NCBI GenBank assembly: GCA_963555705.1
Contig: OY743189.1
Coordinates: 8,325,501 to 8,389,500 of the forward strand
Source: Ligustrum vulgare
Lineage: Eukaryota; Streptophyta; Magnoliopsida; Lamiales; Oleaceae
Reading direction: 5' to 3'
Length of the DNA stretch: 64,000 nt
Each line of letters opens with the position of its first letter. Position 1 is the first letter of the stretch. The notes below the pieces were generated by a model, which was given only the letters and a program-made list of their open reading frames with translations, had not been told where the DNA came from and ran no database searches. Position numbers and translations under genes: made by a program. Below, piece by piece: positions 1 through 11,850 of this stretch.

Positions 1-221
1 AGTCAAGAAATAATCGAGATCGTTCGATTTTAAATTAAATTCCGAATTTCTAAAAATATCTCCATTCTCTTGATTTAAAGTATATTAAGTCCAAGTACTT
101 AATTCAATGTTATCCCAATATTTATTTATACAAAAATTAATTTTATTATTGAAATTAAGAAAATATATGCAAGCATGAGAGGTTCCATTATATATAATAA
201 TTATGAGAATCTTAATTTAAT

Positions 222-531
222 AAATATGGAAAAGTATATGAATGAATTATATACTCCATTATATGTAATCATGAAGAGCATAATATTTGTATAAATATGA
301 AAAAGTATATGAATGAATTATATACTCCATTATATGTAATCATGAAGAGCATAATATTTGTATAAATATGGAAAAGTATATGAATGAATTATAGACTCCA
401 TTATATGTAATCATGAAGAGCATAATATTTGTATAAATATGGAAAAGTATATGAATGGTTGATAAGACTCCATTATATGTAATCATGAAGAGCATAATAT
501 TTGTATAAATATGGAAAAGTATATGAATGGT
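222..531 (+). repeat. 71-bp tandem repeat, about 4.3 copies
   Basis: The phrase aaagtatatgaatg recurs at 231, 302, 373, 444 and 516, giving a spacing of 71, 71, 71 and 72 bp. Each unit carries atactccattatatgtaatc and atgaagagcataatatttg. Copies are nearly identical, with a few differences around the gaattatatactcc segment of the fourth copy. The array lies inside the gypsy-type LTR. Confidence 0.95.
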
Positions 532-751
532 GCTTTACTTTAAGAAAAGGATGTGTTAAAATTAATAGAATTGAATGATTATGTTTACAATATGCCAACT
601 TTATACATCTATTTAAACCCATCTCTTTTACACACAACTCTACACATATACACTTATTTCCAATCTCTTGACAAAATCCACAAGTAAGAGAAATTCAAGG
701 TGGTCAAGAAAGTTTTGGTCCATTTACTACTACACTTCATTTTAATCTTTT

Positions 752-1222
752 AAAAGGTAAGTATATCTTATGTTTTTATGAAAAGTAAGTATGTTTTTAT
801 GAAAGGTAAATACACCTTATGTTTTTATGAAAAGTAAGTATGTTTTTATGACAAGTAAGTATATCTTATGTTTTTATGAAAAGTAAGTATGTTTTTATGA
901 AAGGTAAATACACCTTATGTTTTTATGAAAAGTAAGTATGTTTTTATGACAAGTAAGTATATCTTATGTTTTTATGAAAAGTAAGTATGTTTTTATGAAA
1001 GGTAAATACACCTTATGTTTTTATGAAAAGTAAGTATGTTTTTATGACAAGTAAGTATATCTTATGTTTTTATGAAAAGTAAGTATGTTTTTATGAAAGG
1101 TAAATACACCTTATGTTTTTATGAAAAGTAAGTATGTTTTTATGACAAGTAAGTATATCTTATGTTTTTATGAAAAGTAAGTATGTTTTTATGACAAGTA
1201 AGTATATCTTATGTTTTTATGA
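752..1222 (+). repeat. 98-bp higher-order tandem repeat built from two 49-bp halves
   Basis: The phrase gtatatctta occurs at 761, 859, 957, 1055 and 1153 (98-bp period) and again at 1202 after only 49 bp. Each 98-bp unit has two related 49-bp halves, one starting gtatatcttatg and one starting atacaccttatg. Each half itself holds two tgtttttatga segments. The copies are almost identical, so the array looks young compared with the surrounding decayed sequence. Confidence 0.95.
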
Positions 1223-1737
1223 AATTGTTTGGATCATTGCTATGAAATCAATCTCACAAGATTGTTATGGGTTCCATATGATATGTTTATGATTATGCTA
1301 AGGGGACCGGAGTTTAGTAGCGCTACACATAAGAATTCTTGCCATTTAAGTTCGGTAAAATTCTTGTGTCTCCCTATGTTTATGAATATTTCAATCCTAT
1401 CCTATGTTATGATGAAAATGATCCATATGCATTCAAAAGAAAATTTATGCTTGGTATACTTACTGGGATTTTATAAATCTCACTCCACGATATTTACCAT
1501 TTTCAGATAATTGAAGGTTCGAGGCGGTCAACATGGAAGTGGCAAAAGTGGTTAAGATTGATGAGATAATTATGTTGAACTTTATGTAAGAAAATTATGT
1601 TCTATTTTTATTCACAAATAAAATTATGGGATTCTAATTATTCTTTTGAATAATTTTACATTACTATTTAAGTCTCGATAATATGATATGAGTCACTTTT
1701 TGTGGCACTCGAATGGTCGAGAATTCGGGTCGTCACA

Positions 1738-2300
1738 ATTTATCGATATCCCAACTAACACTTATTAAATGTTGAGATTCATGTCCACTAGCATTAACAA
1801 GACACATTCTTGATTATATAATCTGAAAATTATGCTCATAATTTAAAACTTGCACAATAATTTCGCAAACTTCAGATTGCGAACACCATGCAATCATCTA
1901 GTATATGTATCAAATCTATTAGATACAAATAATATTTAGACGATCAACGTGGAGGATGATGGGGGCCTATTTATCAACCTAATTATTTTTCAAAAATATT
2001 GGGAATTTAATCCTTATTTTAGCTAGTGACAGTTAAAAAATTTCATGAAAGAGAACAAACGTCATATATGATTGGATTGAAGAATCGTCTGGTTCTTCAT
2101 TAAGTATCCATTTTAATTTCGCATCATTATTGATCCAGTGATGGTCCAATTGGTCATATCAAATAATAAAATCAAATTGAAATTCTGGTTCAAAATAAGA
2201 TATAATTTAGTGATTAAACATTATATAATCATATATTATTCAAGTAGTCAAACTAATCAATGTCCTTATGACATTAATTATATGTTTTCCTTCAGGAATA
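1738..2300. other. No gene seen
   Basis: A+T-rich sequence between the gypsy-type LTR and the hairpin field. No long frame, domain or terminal repeat was recognised on either strand. Confidence 0.6.
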
Positions 2301-4525
2301 ACCATGAACTCAAATGAGATATTCTTCGAAACATATGATAATTCGAAAAGCACGTTTTTATTACTCATTCAAAATCAATATGTCAATATTCTTTCGAAAT
2401 ATTGTAATTGTAATATCATACTCTTCAAAAGCGGATAATATTATTTTATAACAGTCGTGCTTCTTCGGGAGCAACAACGTATTGCTTCTTCAAGAGCAAA
2501 AATGAAATATTCTTTTGGAATATTTTATTAAATAACTCAAATGAGATATTTCTAATGCTGCAATATTTTACTGAAATATCGATTTAGATTAATAGTCTTT
2601 TGGAATATTGATTTAAATTGTTTCTTTTTCTAGAATAGTGATACAATATTCTCTTCTGGAATATTGTACTGTATTATTGAATGTAAAGCATACATTCAAA
2701 TAAATGTTTATTTTAAATTGGTATAATCAAAACGATGTGATAAGATCGAATAACTATACCACTTTCTATGAAAATTCAAAATTAATAGAATACTAACATT
2801 TACTTTGAGCAGAAAAAGAAACTGTATTATTCGTCAGCAAGTAACATAATAAAATGAAATATTTATCATAAAATAAAGTTGTTATTCTTTAGGAGTAACA
2901 ACAAAATATTGTCCCAGAATATCAAATTAATAACATATATCATATTATTGTGCTCTTCGAGAGCAAATTATATTCCATTATAAAGTTTCATATAAGATAA
3001 AATTATGACTTTTCGAGAATCATCACAACAATATATTATTCTATATCATAATAATCTTCTGGATTATTAATAAAGTCAAAAATTCGAATTTCTTTGAAAA
3101 AAAGAATGCAATATTTATCACATGAGCAATAAAATAATATTCTTCTAGAATATTGAAACGTAGCAATAATGCAATATTCTTCTGGAATATTGATTCGAAG
3201 CTCATTCAATTATAACAATAATTAATATCTATTATGCTAGTTAGGAGGAAAAAAATGAATTATTCTTCTGGAATAATTATATTTCTAAAATTGCGATTCT
3301 TCTTGAATATTGACAAATTATGCTCTGCAGGAGCAAATAATATTCTTCTGAAATATTTATATTAATTATTCATTCTACCTTTCGAACTAACAATATTTGT
3401 GCTCTACACAATTGACGATAAAATATTCTTCTGGAATATTTATCTAACTTGGGTTGTGTTTATTCGAGAACACCAACACCATATTCGTTTAAAGCATATT
3501 TTAAATTATGCTTCTTTAGTAGCATTTAGTCAATATTCTTCTAGAATATTGAAATTGTAATATACTACTCTTCACGATTAAGTAATAATATATATACAGG
3601 ATATTACTTGGGTTACATGACAAATATAAAATCTAAAGATTACAAGAATATTGGATTAACATAAACAAAGAGATACACTACAAATAAACCGTGAACGTGG
3701 TTATCCAATCTTTTCTGATTTTGATTCCAAGATTTTGGACTGATTTTGATTCCAAGATTTTAGACTGATCTTGTGCGTCACAAATGGTAAAAAAAAAAAA
3801 TTGATATAGGCAAAAGGAGACAATGACAAATTTTTTGTACATTTTAGAATGAAAATTAAAGTGCTGGAACAATATACGTCTTCTTTCGCTAACGAACTTA
3901 TTTCGATTTTTCAAAAATAATAAACCAATATTCTTTTGAAATATTGAAAATTATAATTTATACTCTTCGGGAGCAAATAATATTCTTCTAGAATATTAAT
4001 TATAATGTTGTGCTACTTTAGGAGTAACAACAAATTGTTTATAATAGACATCTATATGGTTAATATTCTTTTGGAATATTAGTTATCCGTTGTGCTACTT
4101 CAGGAGCATCAACATAATGAATTATCAATTTAAATCAATAATAACAATAATAATTGTAATTGAGAGATTTATAATTAATATTCTTCTGGAATATTAATAT
4201 ATATACTGTTGTGCTACTTCAGGAGCAACAACACAATAACATCAATAACATCTATAAATTTTTAATGGACAAATTTATGATTAATATTTTTCTGGAATAT
4301 ACTATTGTGCTACTTTTGGAGTATGTTTTATTTTTTTATTATTTCTTGAATAATAGGTGGAATATTGACAATTATAATTTATACTCTTCTGGAGCAAATA
4401 ATATTCTTTCTGGAATATTATAAAGTTGTGTTACTCCAGGAGAAACAACAAATTATTTATGATAGTCATATTAATATTCTTCTGAAATATTAATTATGCA
4501 GTTGCGCTACTTCATGAATAACAAT
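2300..4525. repeat. Dispersed hairpin field: AATATTC-loop-GAATATT and GTTGTGCT-loop-AGCAACAAC motifs
   Basis: About twenty imperfect copies of a short inverted repeat (stem AATATTC / GAATATT, loop about TTCTG) recur every 40-150 bp. Clear copies lie at about 2387, 2645, 3133, 3172, 3423, 3532, 3930, 3990, 4056, 4178 and 4470. They alternate with a second small inverted repeat, GTTGTGCTACTTCAGGAGCA followed by ACAAC, at about 2455, 2885, 4010, 4090, 4208 and 4425. Spacers differ in length and sequence, so this is not a simple tandem satellite. It may be leader sequence of the minus-strand copia-like element whose candidate LTR lies at 5037-5229. No credible coding frame is present. Confidence 0.75.
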
Positions 4526-5021
4526 GTAATGAACTATTAATTTAAATGATAAAAAATTCAACAATAACGATGTTATATAAATTAAACTCACATAAACACG
4601 AACTTTTAATTGAAGTCCCAAAAAAATTGCACAAAATTGGGATTGCACTTTAATTTGTGTGCATAATCAGAATCAATTATTTGAATTAATAGTGCAACAA
4701 TCAGAATCAGTGATATGAATTAATGGCACAGTAATCAATGTAGGATCAATTTGCGTGCATAATTACAACCAGAATTTGGATTTATTTCAATTATGCTTAT
4801 TTATAAAAAAACGTGGAACAAGAATATACACATCAATAATACACGTAAATTAATGAATTGAATACAGACGTGTGTAACTTGAATTGACAACAGGGTTCGA
4901 CATCATTATGTGTACATATATATTAAAAAAAAAAAATCACGTGTCCCCAAAAGTAATTTTTGGTTCACATGACAGATAAAAAAAAAAAAAAAAATTACCT
5001 TCTAACTCAATTTGGTAGAAA
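4526..5021. other. No gene seen; A+T-rich with poly-A runs
   Basis: No domain or repeat family was recognised. Poly-A tracts lie near 4925 and 4980. Confidence 0.6.
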
Positions 5022-5034
5022 TTCGTGCTGATAA
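5022..5034 (-). other. Candidate copia primer-binding site
   Basis: Read on the minus strand the bases are TTATCAGCACGAA, similar to the initiator-Met tRNA primer-binding sequence (TATCAGAGC) used by many plant copia elements. It directly abuts the candidate LTR at 5037-5229. Weak on its own. Confidence 0.35.
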
Positions 5035-5036
5035 CG

Positions 5037-5229
5037 TATTATAAATTAGAGTGAAAAAGAGAAAAAAGTAAAGATACCAATAAACTTGTGTATTATTATG
5101 AACCAAAACCCTCATAAATATAGGGGAAATAAGGGATATATAAGGTAATAATACCTAAAATTTTAGGAGTACAATTATCATTCATTAATACAATATAATA
5201 TTTACAATACAGTATATATTATATATACA
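5037..5229 (-). mobile_element. Candidate short copia LTR (minus strand)
   Basis: On the minus strand it starts TGTATATATAAT at 5229 and ends next to the primer-binding-like sequence, about 193 bp. Short LTRs of this layout are common in plant copia elements. No second LTR copy was found in the window, so the call rests on the primer-binding site and the TG start. Confidence 0.35.
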
Positions 5230-5239
5230 ATAATGCAAG

Positions 5240-7149
5240 GCATTGTGAAAAAGTGTGGTTTAGAAAATAGATAGTAGGGCCCAAGTAACTGGCTGCAGAC
5301 GGACTTTACAATCCGGACAAAAATAATAATGCTGAGTATAGCTTATATGATAGGGTCATTGAACCAATAGTACTATTAAAATGTTATAACTTAAGAGAAC
5401 TATAGTAAAAGTGAAATTTTCACATCAAAGGTTCCCCTGGGTACAGTTTTAGAGAGTAGAATGTGAGAACAAAAATATACTTGTTTGGAATTTCTCATAA
5501 ATATATAGGTTGAAAGTATAAATGACTAAAATAAATGATAAATAAGTCACTGTTTGGTAAGAATTTTTTGTTTATAAATAAGAATGCGATATTTTCGAAA
5601 TTAAATATATGTTTGAAAAGTAATTTGAGTATATTATGTACTTAAAAAGTATTTTGAGGAAGTATGTTTTTTTTATAAATATGTTTATAAAAAAATTTAC
5701 AAAATGGACAATAAGTGGTAAATTTTATGAACCGTGTAGTTAAAATTAAAATTTGATCGACTTTTGATTAACATCGCTTGGTGTTAAACTGATAACAGAT
5801 TGTTAATATATATAAGAACTCATCTAGATGATTTTTTTTTTTTTTGGGAACGAACATTTAGATGATTTTCTTGATGTGTAACAACTATATGAGTACTCTA
5901 TTTTTCAAACGATACATCTTGATGTTTGGATTGAACATAATATATAGATGATTTCTTTCGACTCAACGTGTTTTCATATACGCACAAATTGTCCCTCTTC
6001 AACGCTTAAATGTCAGTCTCGCCAAAAATAAGGCCAAAATATCATCGGTAAAAATAAAAATACCTAATTCAAGGACATCTCATCACCTTACCTCAATGTT
6101 TATGAGTGATAAAAAGTAAAAACACAATGTATGGGGAGCCTTGACAAAGACCAGGAAAAAAAGCACAACTTTTATAAGTGATCATAAAAACACATGCACA
6201 TTAAAAATAATTAATAGGACAAGCTTGACAAAGACCACATGACCACATGCTAGAAGCATGCACAATGATCACAAAAGTAAAAGATGTGGTTATGCCATTT
6301 CCAAGTTCCAACCATTGCTAGGAAATGCCATAAATTGTTGTAGGACATCGTGGTCCTTAATTGTTAAATTTCTTTCCGAAATGGGAATAGAGCAATTATA
6401 TTGATGCTACTAATTTTGTTAACTACACCATATTATATTTACACATTTATTAAAATATGAATTTTATAACTACATCACATTCTTTTTACAACTATAACAT
6501 TCACTAAATAAAAATAAAAAAAATATGATACACCACATCAACGTACACAAAGAATACATACTAATATATACAAAAAAATACACACTACACCAAGAACACA
6601 TACTAAGACACGTGAAATTTTACACACCACACCCATAACACACAAAAGATACACAATACACCAAGAAAACACACTAACACAAAATCAAAAAAAATCCAAT
6701 TTTGATAAACATTTGAATTAGAATCACAAAAACTACACTATATCTTTTTCTCAAATGTGGAATAGATTATAAAACACAAATGTTTTTTTTTTATTTGATT
6801 TACAGATAAGATACTCGCCAAAAAAAAAAAAAAATAGTAATAATAAATAAATTGGATCAAAATGAAGATGGCAAACGTAGATCAAATTTTTCAATTTCCA
6901 AGTTCAACATCAAATGCTTATACCTACAATCACAGCGAAAGTAAAAAAATTGAAATCACTAACATAAATAAGGCAATAGAACCTGTACTCATTAGTTGAG
7001 AAATCCTCTTATCCTCTCTTCATTTCTTGCTTATTTCTAGTTTGATTAGCATGAACATTTGGTTCCAATCATATAGTTAAAAAAAAAAAAAAAGAAAAAA
7101 AAAAAAAAAAAAAAAAGAAAGAAAGAAGAAGAAGAAGAAGAAGAAGAAG

Positions 7150-7180
<31 letters not shown>

Positions 7181-7407
7181 CCACAAGAACTTCAATTCAA
7201 AGTAATACATGTATAATTTAGGTTTTTAAAATCCGTGGTGTACACAAGAATAATGAAGAAGAAAAACTAATAAAATAAGAGGTTATTTAAGTCAATTTAA
7301 TCATAACTAATTTTGTAACTATGAAAAATATTGTATGATTAACAAAATTAGTGGTACGAATATAATTACCAATGGAAATAAGGTGGACCACTTATTTGCA
7401 TCTCATA
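5240..7407. other. No gene seen; A+T-rich spacer
   Basis: No domain, LTR or inverted-repeat element was recognised. A CA-rich, T-poor stretch lies at about 6530-6670, and a poly-A/GAA microsatellite at 7080-7178. Confidence 0.6.
7080..7178 (+). repeat. Poly-A followed by a (GAA)n microsatellite
   Basis: A long A-rich tract with scattered G passes into about 17 uninterrupted GAA/AAG triplets. Confidence 0.95.
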
Positions 7408-7690
7408 TATGGGTGGCAAACGGGTTGGACAGTTCAAGAGTTCAACCCGGTTTGGTTCGTTAAAAGTTCGGTTCGGCTCGTGAATAAAGAACTTGGGCTT
7501 GGATCGAACAGAAAATTTGATGTTGGACAGTTCGGGTTCGGCTCGTGAAATTCATGGACCGGTTCTTGAACTACTCTAACGAACAGCAAAATGGGCCCGA
7601 AATGAGCCAGCCCATGTATGTTCGTTATCACGAGACCGTTTGGGTCTCAATCGGTGGTAATCTTTTTTTAATTTTTTTTTTTTTTTTACC

Positions 7691-7698
7691 TATAAATA
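7691..7698 (+). promoter_or_regulatory. TATA box of the hAT transposase gene
   Basis: CCTATAAATACCCC lies about 240 bp upstream of the first recognisable transposase codons, inside the hAT element. This is a classic plant TATA context; whether it is used is inferred. Confidence 0.5.
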
Positions 7699-7904
7699 CC
7701 CCTTTTGTCTTTTCTGTTTCACAATCTCGACTCTGTCAACTATCTCAAGTCTCAATTGCAATCTTCTACTTCTAAATTTCTAATGCTATAATATGTCACA
7801 TACAATATTGTCTCAAATTTCATATTTCATTTCCATCTCCAAAATTCTAAATCTATTATTTCTAATGGCACACTCACAATTTCATGCTTATTCTTCTAGC
7901 TAAT

Positions 7905-10545
7905 TTGTTGATGAATTTTTCGGTCTCAAAGATATTCCAATTCCAAAAAATTTGGTGGATTTAGAAAATGAGATCGAAGATATAGATACTAGAACTCCTC
8001 TTAATTTGGATGACATTATTGATGAAGCTATCGCTGCGGATCCGGCTCCGCTAGCACGACAGAAAGCTCCAACAGAAATCCAAAAAAGACGAAAAAATCA
8101 AACTGTTGGAATTTTTTGATTGGATTGAAACACTGCTAAAGACACTGATGGAAAATCAGTATTTAAAGCACAATGTAAAACTTGCGGGGGACTTTTCCCT
8201 TGAAAGAAAGGTGGGGCACAACACACCTCAATGGACATTGTAAAGGATGTCGAAAACCTGACTCAGTTGAAGCAAACCAATCAACTCTACAAGTTGGTCA
8301 ATCGAGTCTAACCAATTGGGTCTTCAACCAAGATCTAGCGCGTCCTGAAGGGATGGTCATGTTCATATTGAATGGTGAGTTCCCGCTTTCAATTTTAGAA
8401 AGTTCATAATTCACGAATTTCATTCAAAAGTATCTCCAACCCAGGTTCAAACTCATTTATAGAAATACTTTACGAACTGATTGCATTACTAAATATTTCG
8501 AGAGAAAACAAAGTTTTATAGATACTTTAAATAAATATAATGGCAACTTATCATTTACTTCGAACTTGTCGGTTGGCAATAATCATAGAGGTTACGTTGC
8601 TGTTACTTGTCATTACATTGATGACACTTGGTTAATGAACAAAAGAATTATGGCATTTAAAGTTATTGATTACCCACATAATACAACTAGGGGTGGGCGT
8701 GGGTTGGGTTGGGTCGGTTTTTTGCCCAACCCGAACCCAACCCACTACGGTCGGGTTGATAAAAAATCAACCAAACCTAACCCAATTACGAATTCAAACA
8801 CAACCCAACCCAACCCACCAAATTTCGGTCGGGTTGGGCTTTGGCCCAATTAGTAAAAATTTTGAAAAAAAAAAACTTATGAATCTATCTTTAATTCAAA
8901 TCAATTATGTACGCTACAATAACAAAAAATACAATAAATTGAACACTTGCTAATAAAATTAAAATATGTTCAATCAATATTTAAATAAGTCAAGTTTCAT
9001 TACTTAAAAAAAAAAATTGTCTTTTTTTTTGGGTTGGGTTGGGTCGGGTTAGTCACCCAACCCGCAACCCGACCCAACTCGAAAAAAAAAATTAAAAAAA
9101 ACCCGAACCCAACCCAATTTTCATGAAAAACCGACCCAAACCGATCGGGTTGGGTCGGTTTGGGCGGGTTTGGCGGGTTCGGTCGATTTTTGCCCACTCC
9201 TAAATACAACAAATATTTTCAATATACTACTTGCAATTCTTAGAGAATTTAACTGTGATGGAAAAGTTTGTAATTTTACACTAGATAACGCTTCTGTTAA
9301 TAAATCGGTGATATATAAATTAGCTAACCACATGAATCCTAAATTTGATGAAGTCATATTTCATATTCGTTGTGTGTGTCACATTTTTAATTTAATAGTT
9401 CAAAATGGTCTTAAACTTATAGAAAATCAATTGAAAAAATTAGGCGTGCTTGCAATTTCGTTATGATAGCACATTCTAGAAAACAAGCTTTTGATACACA
9501 TTGTGCAGAAAATAGTATGCCAGAACGATCATTTGTTACATATATAGGATATAGATGGAACTCAACTTATTTAATGATTGAACATTGTCAAGGTTACGAG
9601 AATTTAATATGTGAATATTACAATGGTCGGCACTTACATGGCCCAAGTTTTGATTTGGGGACTAATGATTGGGAACTTGTATTTCATGTTAAAACTTTTT
9701 TGAAACCCTTTACAATTCTACAAATGAATTATCCGGTGTTTATTACCGAACTAGTCATTTAGTGTTGAAGCATTTTTATTGCATTGCTAATAATTTTAAC
9801 AAGTATAAAACATTTCCTATTTTTTATTGAATCATAATAGTAATGGAGACTAAGTTTAAAAAATATTGGGAAGATGTGCCCACTTTGTTTCCATTAGCAA
9901 TGATTATGGACCCTATAATAAATTTAGAGGGAACTAAACACGATATAAATGTAATATCAAGGAAATTAACTTTTGGGACTCTCTTGACATGTGCAGATTT
10001 AGAAAAATGTTTATGTCAAATATACGAGATCAATGTCGAAATGTCAGGAAAAAATGTTAGAAGAACTGCTCCCAACCCTAATGTGATACAAAATCAAGAC
10101 AATGATTTATTTTCTTATCTTATGACTATGAAGGGAACTTCTAGTACATATCACAGTGGTTCTAGTTCTTCAAGTACATATAATAGTTCAGATAAAATTT
10201 CGAGCGAGTTAACTAGATATTTTTCACATAACCTTTTTAGCATGTTAGACAAGGATGAGAGAAATAATTTTGACGTTCTTAAGTGGTGGAGACTAAACGA
10301 ACGTCAATACCCAGTTGTTTCTATGATTACACGAGATCTACTAGCACCTCCGGTATCAACTGTGGCATCGGAGGTTGCTTTTAGTGCAGGTAGTAGAGTG
10401 TTATCTCAATATAGGTCAAGACTTAAAGAAAACATATTGTAGGCCTTAATATATTTGAAGGATAGATAATTTGCGGAGAAAATGTTACAAAACAGAATAA
10501 GTGAAATTCTGGCCGAGGAATTCGGAGAACAATCGTATTGGTGAG
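7905..10545 (+). pseudogene. hAT transposase with BED zinc finger, broken
   Basis: The ancestral product would cut and move hAT DNA. Pieces lie in order: an acidic N-terminus (about 7940-8115); a BED-like finger with CKTCG and HLNGHC (about 8170-8245); the first DDE region, TSNLSVGN, at about 8555-8580, where active relatives have D-x-W; then GYVAVTCHYIDDTW (8587-8628). A 515-bp MITE at 8688-9202 follows. After it come NFTLDNASVN with the second Asp (codon 9284-9286) and the C-terminal dimerisation region (about 10,260-10,540), including PVSTVASEVAFS with the expected Glu (codon 10,371-10,373). Stops and frameshifts near 8115, 8407, 9465, 9760 and 10,441 split the gene. The first catalytic Asp is Asn (AAC at 8563-8565). 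Family is clear; it cannot be functional. Confidence 0.88.
8688..9202. mobile_element. hAT MITE nested in the hAT transposase gene
   Basis: The ends are TAGGGGTGGGC and TGCCCACTCCTA. The element is 515 bp, flanked by a perfect 8-bp target duplication AATACAAC (8680-8687 and 9203-9210). Its ends are packed with gggttgggttgggtcgg-type subterminal repeats, present in both orientations. It has no coding capacity; the open frames across it are by-products of the GGGTT repeats. Removing it rejoins the transposase reading ...YPHNTT / NTTNIFNILLA.... Confidence 0.95.
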
Positions 10546-10934
10546 CAAATTATTTTGTATTCTTAATTATTATTCTTACAATTATGCTATAAATAATATA
10601 TGCATTTTTCTTTTTCTTTATTTTTAATTCTTTCTTTCAAATAAAAAAAATTGTACACGTAATATTTTCTTCATGTACAATTTTAGCTCCGCTTACAAAA
10701 AGTTAAATGTAGCTCGTCTCAAGCCTGGATTAAAGGATGAGGGTTTAATTTTTTATATTTTCAATTATTTTAGTATTAGTAATCCAGACTAGCCGTTACC
10801 CGTCTCTATAATTAAAAAAAAAATCAAGTCGACGAGCCGGCTCGTACGGTCATGAGCTCATGAGCCAGACTTGGGCCGGCTCAGTTGGAGACGAGCTGAC
10901 TCGGCCCAGCTCATTTCCCATACCAGCCGTCCTA

Positions 10935-11847
10935 ATTCCGACTTGTGGACCAAACCAAGCCCTTATTCACGGGCCGATTTATTTAAAAAGTGTTTTATAG
11001 GCAATGGGCCATAGGCTTTCACACAAATGGGTATTTGATTTAGATAAAAATTAGATTTTTAATAGATTTTGATAAAAATTGATGGAATGTATGGGTAGAA
11101 AGTTGTGGATATCATGAAATAAAGTTATAATTAATTATTGACTTTGATTTATATTTTTGAAACAAATAGGAATTAACAATAAGGTTTTAGTCTAAATGGT
11201 TCTTGTTATAAACTTCTAGATAATGTAGAATGAGCAAACTCCCCAACAAAATATGTTTAATCTATATCATATATACTATAATAGAACACCTGTCACAAAA
11301 ATAGACACATAAGTTTCCGTCAAAATGTACTATCTATATTCTAAATAAATATTTGTAGAAAATTTAATATTTATTACATACTTAGTAAAAGTTGTAATAA
11401 ATATAAATGTGTAATATTGGAGATTAAAAATTGGGTTAATATATTTGAATATACATGAATGTGGTATTCTATATAAATGCATTATATTGAAAATAAAAAA
11501 CTGGATTAATACATTTGAATACAAATAAATATGCTAGAATTTGTGCAAATAAATCATTTTTTAAGAAAATTTATGCTAAAAATTATTTGAAGGATCACTC
11601 AATACCTCGGTTATCTATTAAGAAGAAACATTTTTTTAAAGAAAAGTGATTAGTTTTAAAATAACTTTGAAGAATCTCCTTATTGCTAAATAAATCCAAT
11701 ATTTTTGTTTCATAATTCATTTTTCAAATTTAATATTCATATTCTAATTTCAATTCCAGAAAAAGTGTCAAACACCTTAATTAATCCTTGTGGATAATTA
11801 TTGTCAAATACTATTTTAATTTAAAATTAATGCTTTTCTAAAAATAA
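10935..11847. other. No gene seen
   Basis: A+T-rich. A roughly 71-bp imperfect direct duplication lies at about 11,400-11,535 (ttaatatatttgaatata versus ttaatacatttgaataca). Confidence 0.6.
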
Positions 11848-11850
11848 TTA

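Larger units (their letters stand above)
1..1737 (+). mobile_element. Ty3/gypsy-type LTR, 3' part
   Basis: The stretch ends with the gypsy LTR terminus CGGGTCGTCACA at 1737. A motif near 1459-1490 (tacttactggg...ctcactcc, then ttttcag at about 1500) parallels the 3' third of the gypsy B LTRs (tttacttactgagctttagctcacccc...tttcag near 30,395-30,445). The start (attaaattccgaatttc at about 35-51) resembles the beginning of the gypsy A LTR near 26,250. No tRNA primer-binding site follows position 1737, so this is either a 3' LTR or a solo LTR; the left part lies outside the window. Two tandem arrays sit inside. The open frame at 1229-1510 shows no domain and is not called a gene. Confidence 0.6.
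7408..10934 (+). mobile_element. hAT element, inactive, with nested MITE
   Basis: The left end reads TATGGGTGGCAAACGGG. The right end, on the minus strand, reads TAGGACGGCTGGTATGGG. Both resemble the TA-GGG-TGGC ends of the two hAT MITEs in this window, but the ends match each other poorly and no 8-bp target duplication is evident, so the outer limits are approximate. Subterminal ttcggttcggctcgtg-type repeats (7455-7560) and gagccggctcg-type repeats (10,830-10,910) are typical of hAT ends. The body holds a promoter-like TATA box and a broken BED-hAT transposase gene. Confidence 0.7.

Noticed and set aside
1229..1510. 93-residue frame beginning MDHCYEINLTRLL
   Set aside because: It lies in a gypsy-type LTR, has no domain and shows no promoter or codon signature.
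2300..4525. CRISPR-like array (short palindromic repeats with unlike spacers)
   Set aside because: Repeats are imperfect, spacers vary from about 20 to over 150 bp, no cas genes exist, and the DNA is clearly plant nuclear.
8566..8953. Open frames rich in Asn, Pro and Thr (repeated NPNPTH) and the matching minus-strand frames to 9357
   Set aside because: They run through the GGGTT-type subterminal repeats of the hAT MITE; the codons are a by-product of the repeat.
9000..9212. Possible separate gene on the minus strand (GKNRPNPPNPPKPTQP)
   Set aside because: Part of the subterminal GGGTT repeats of the nested MITE.
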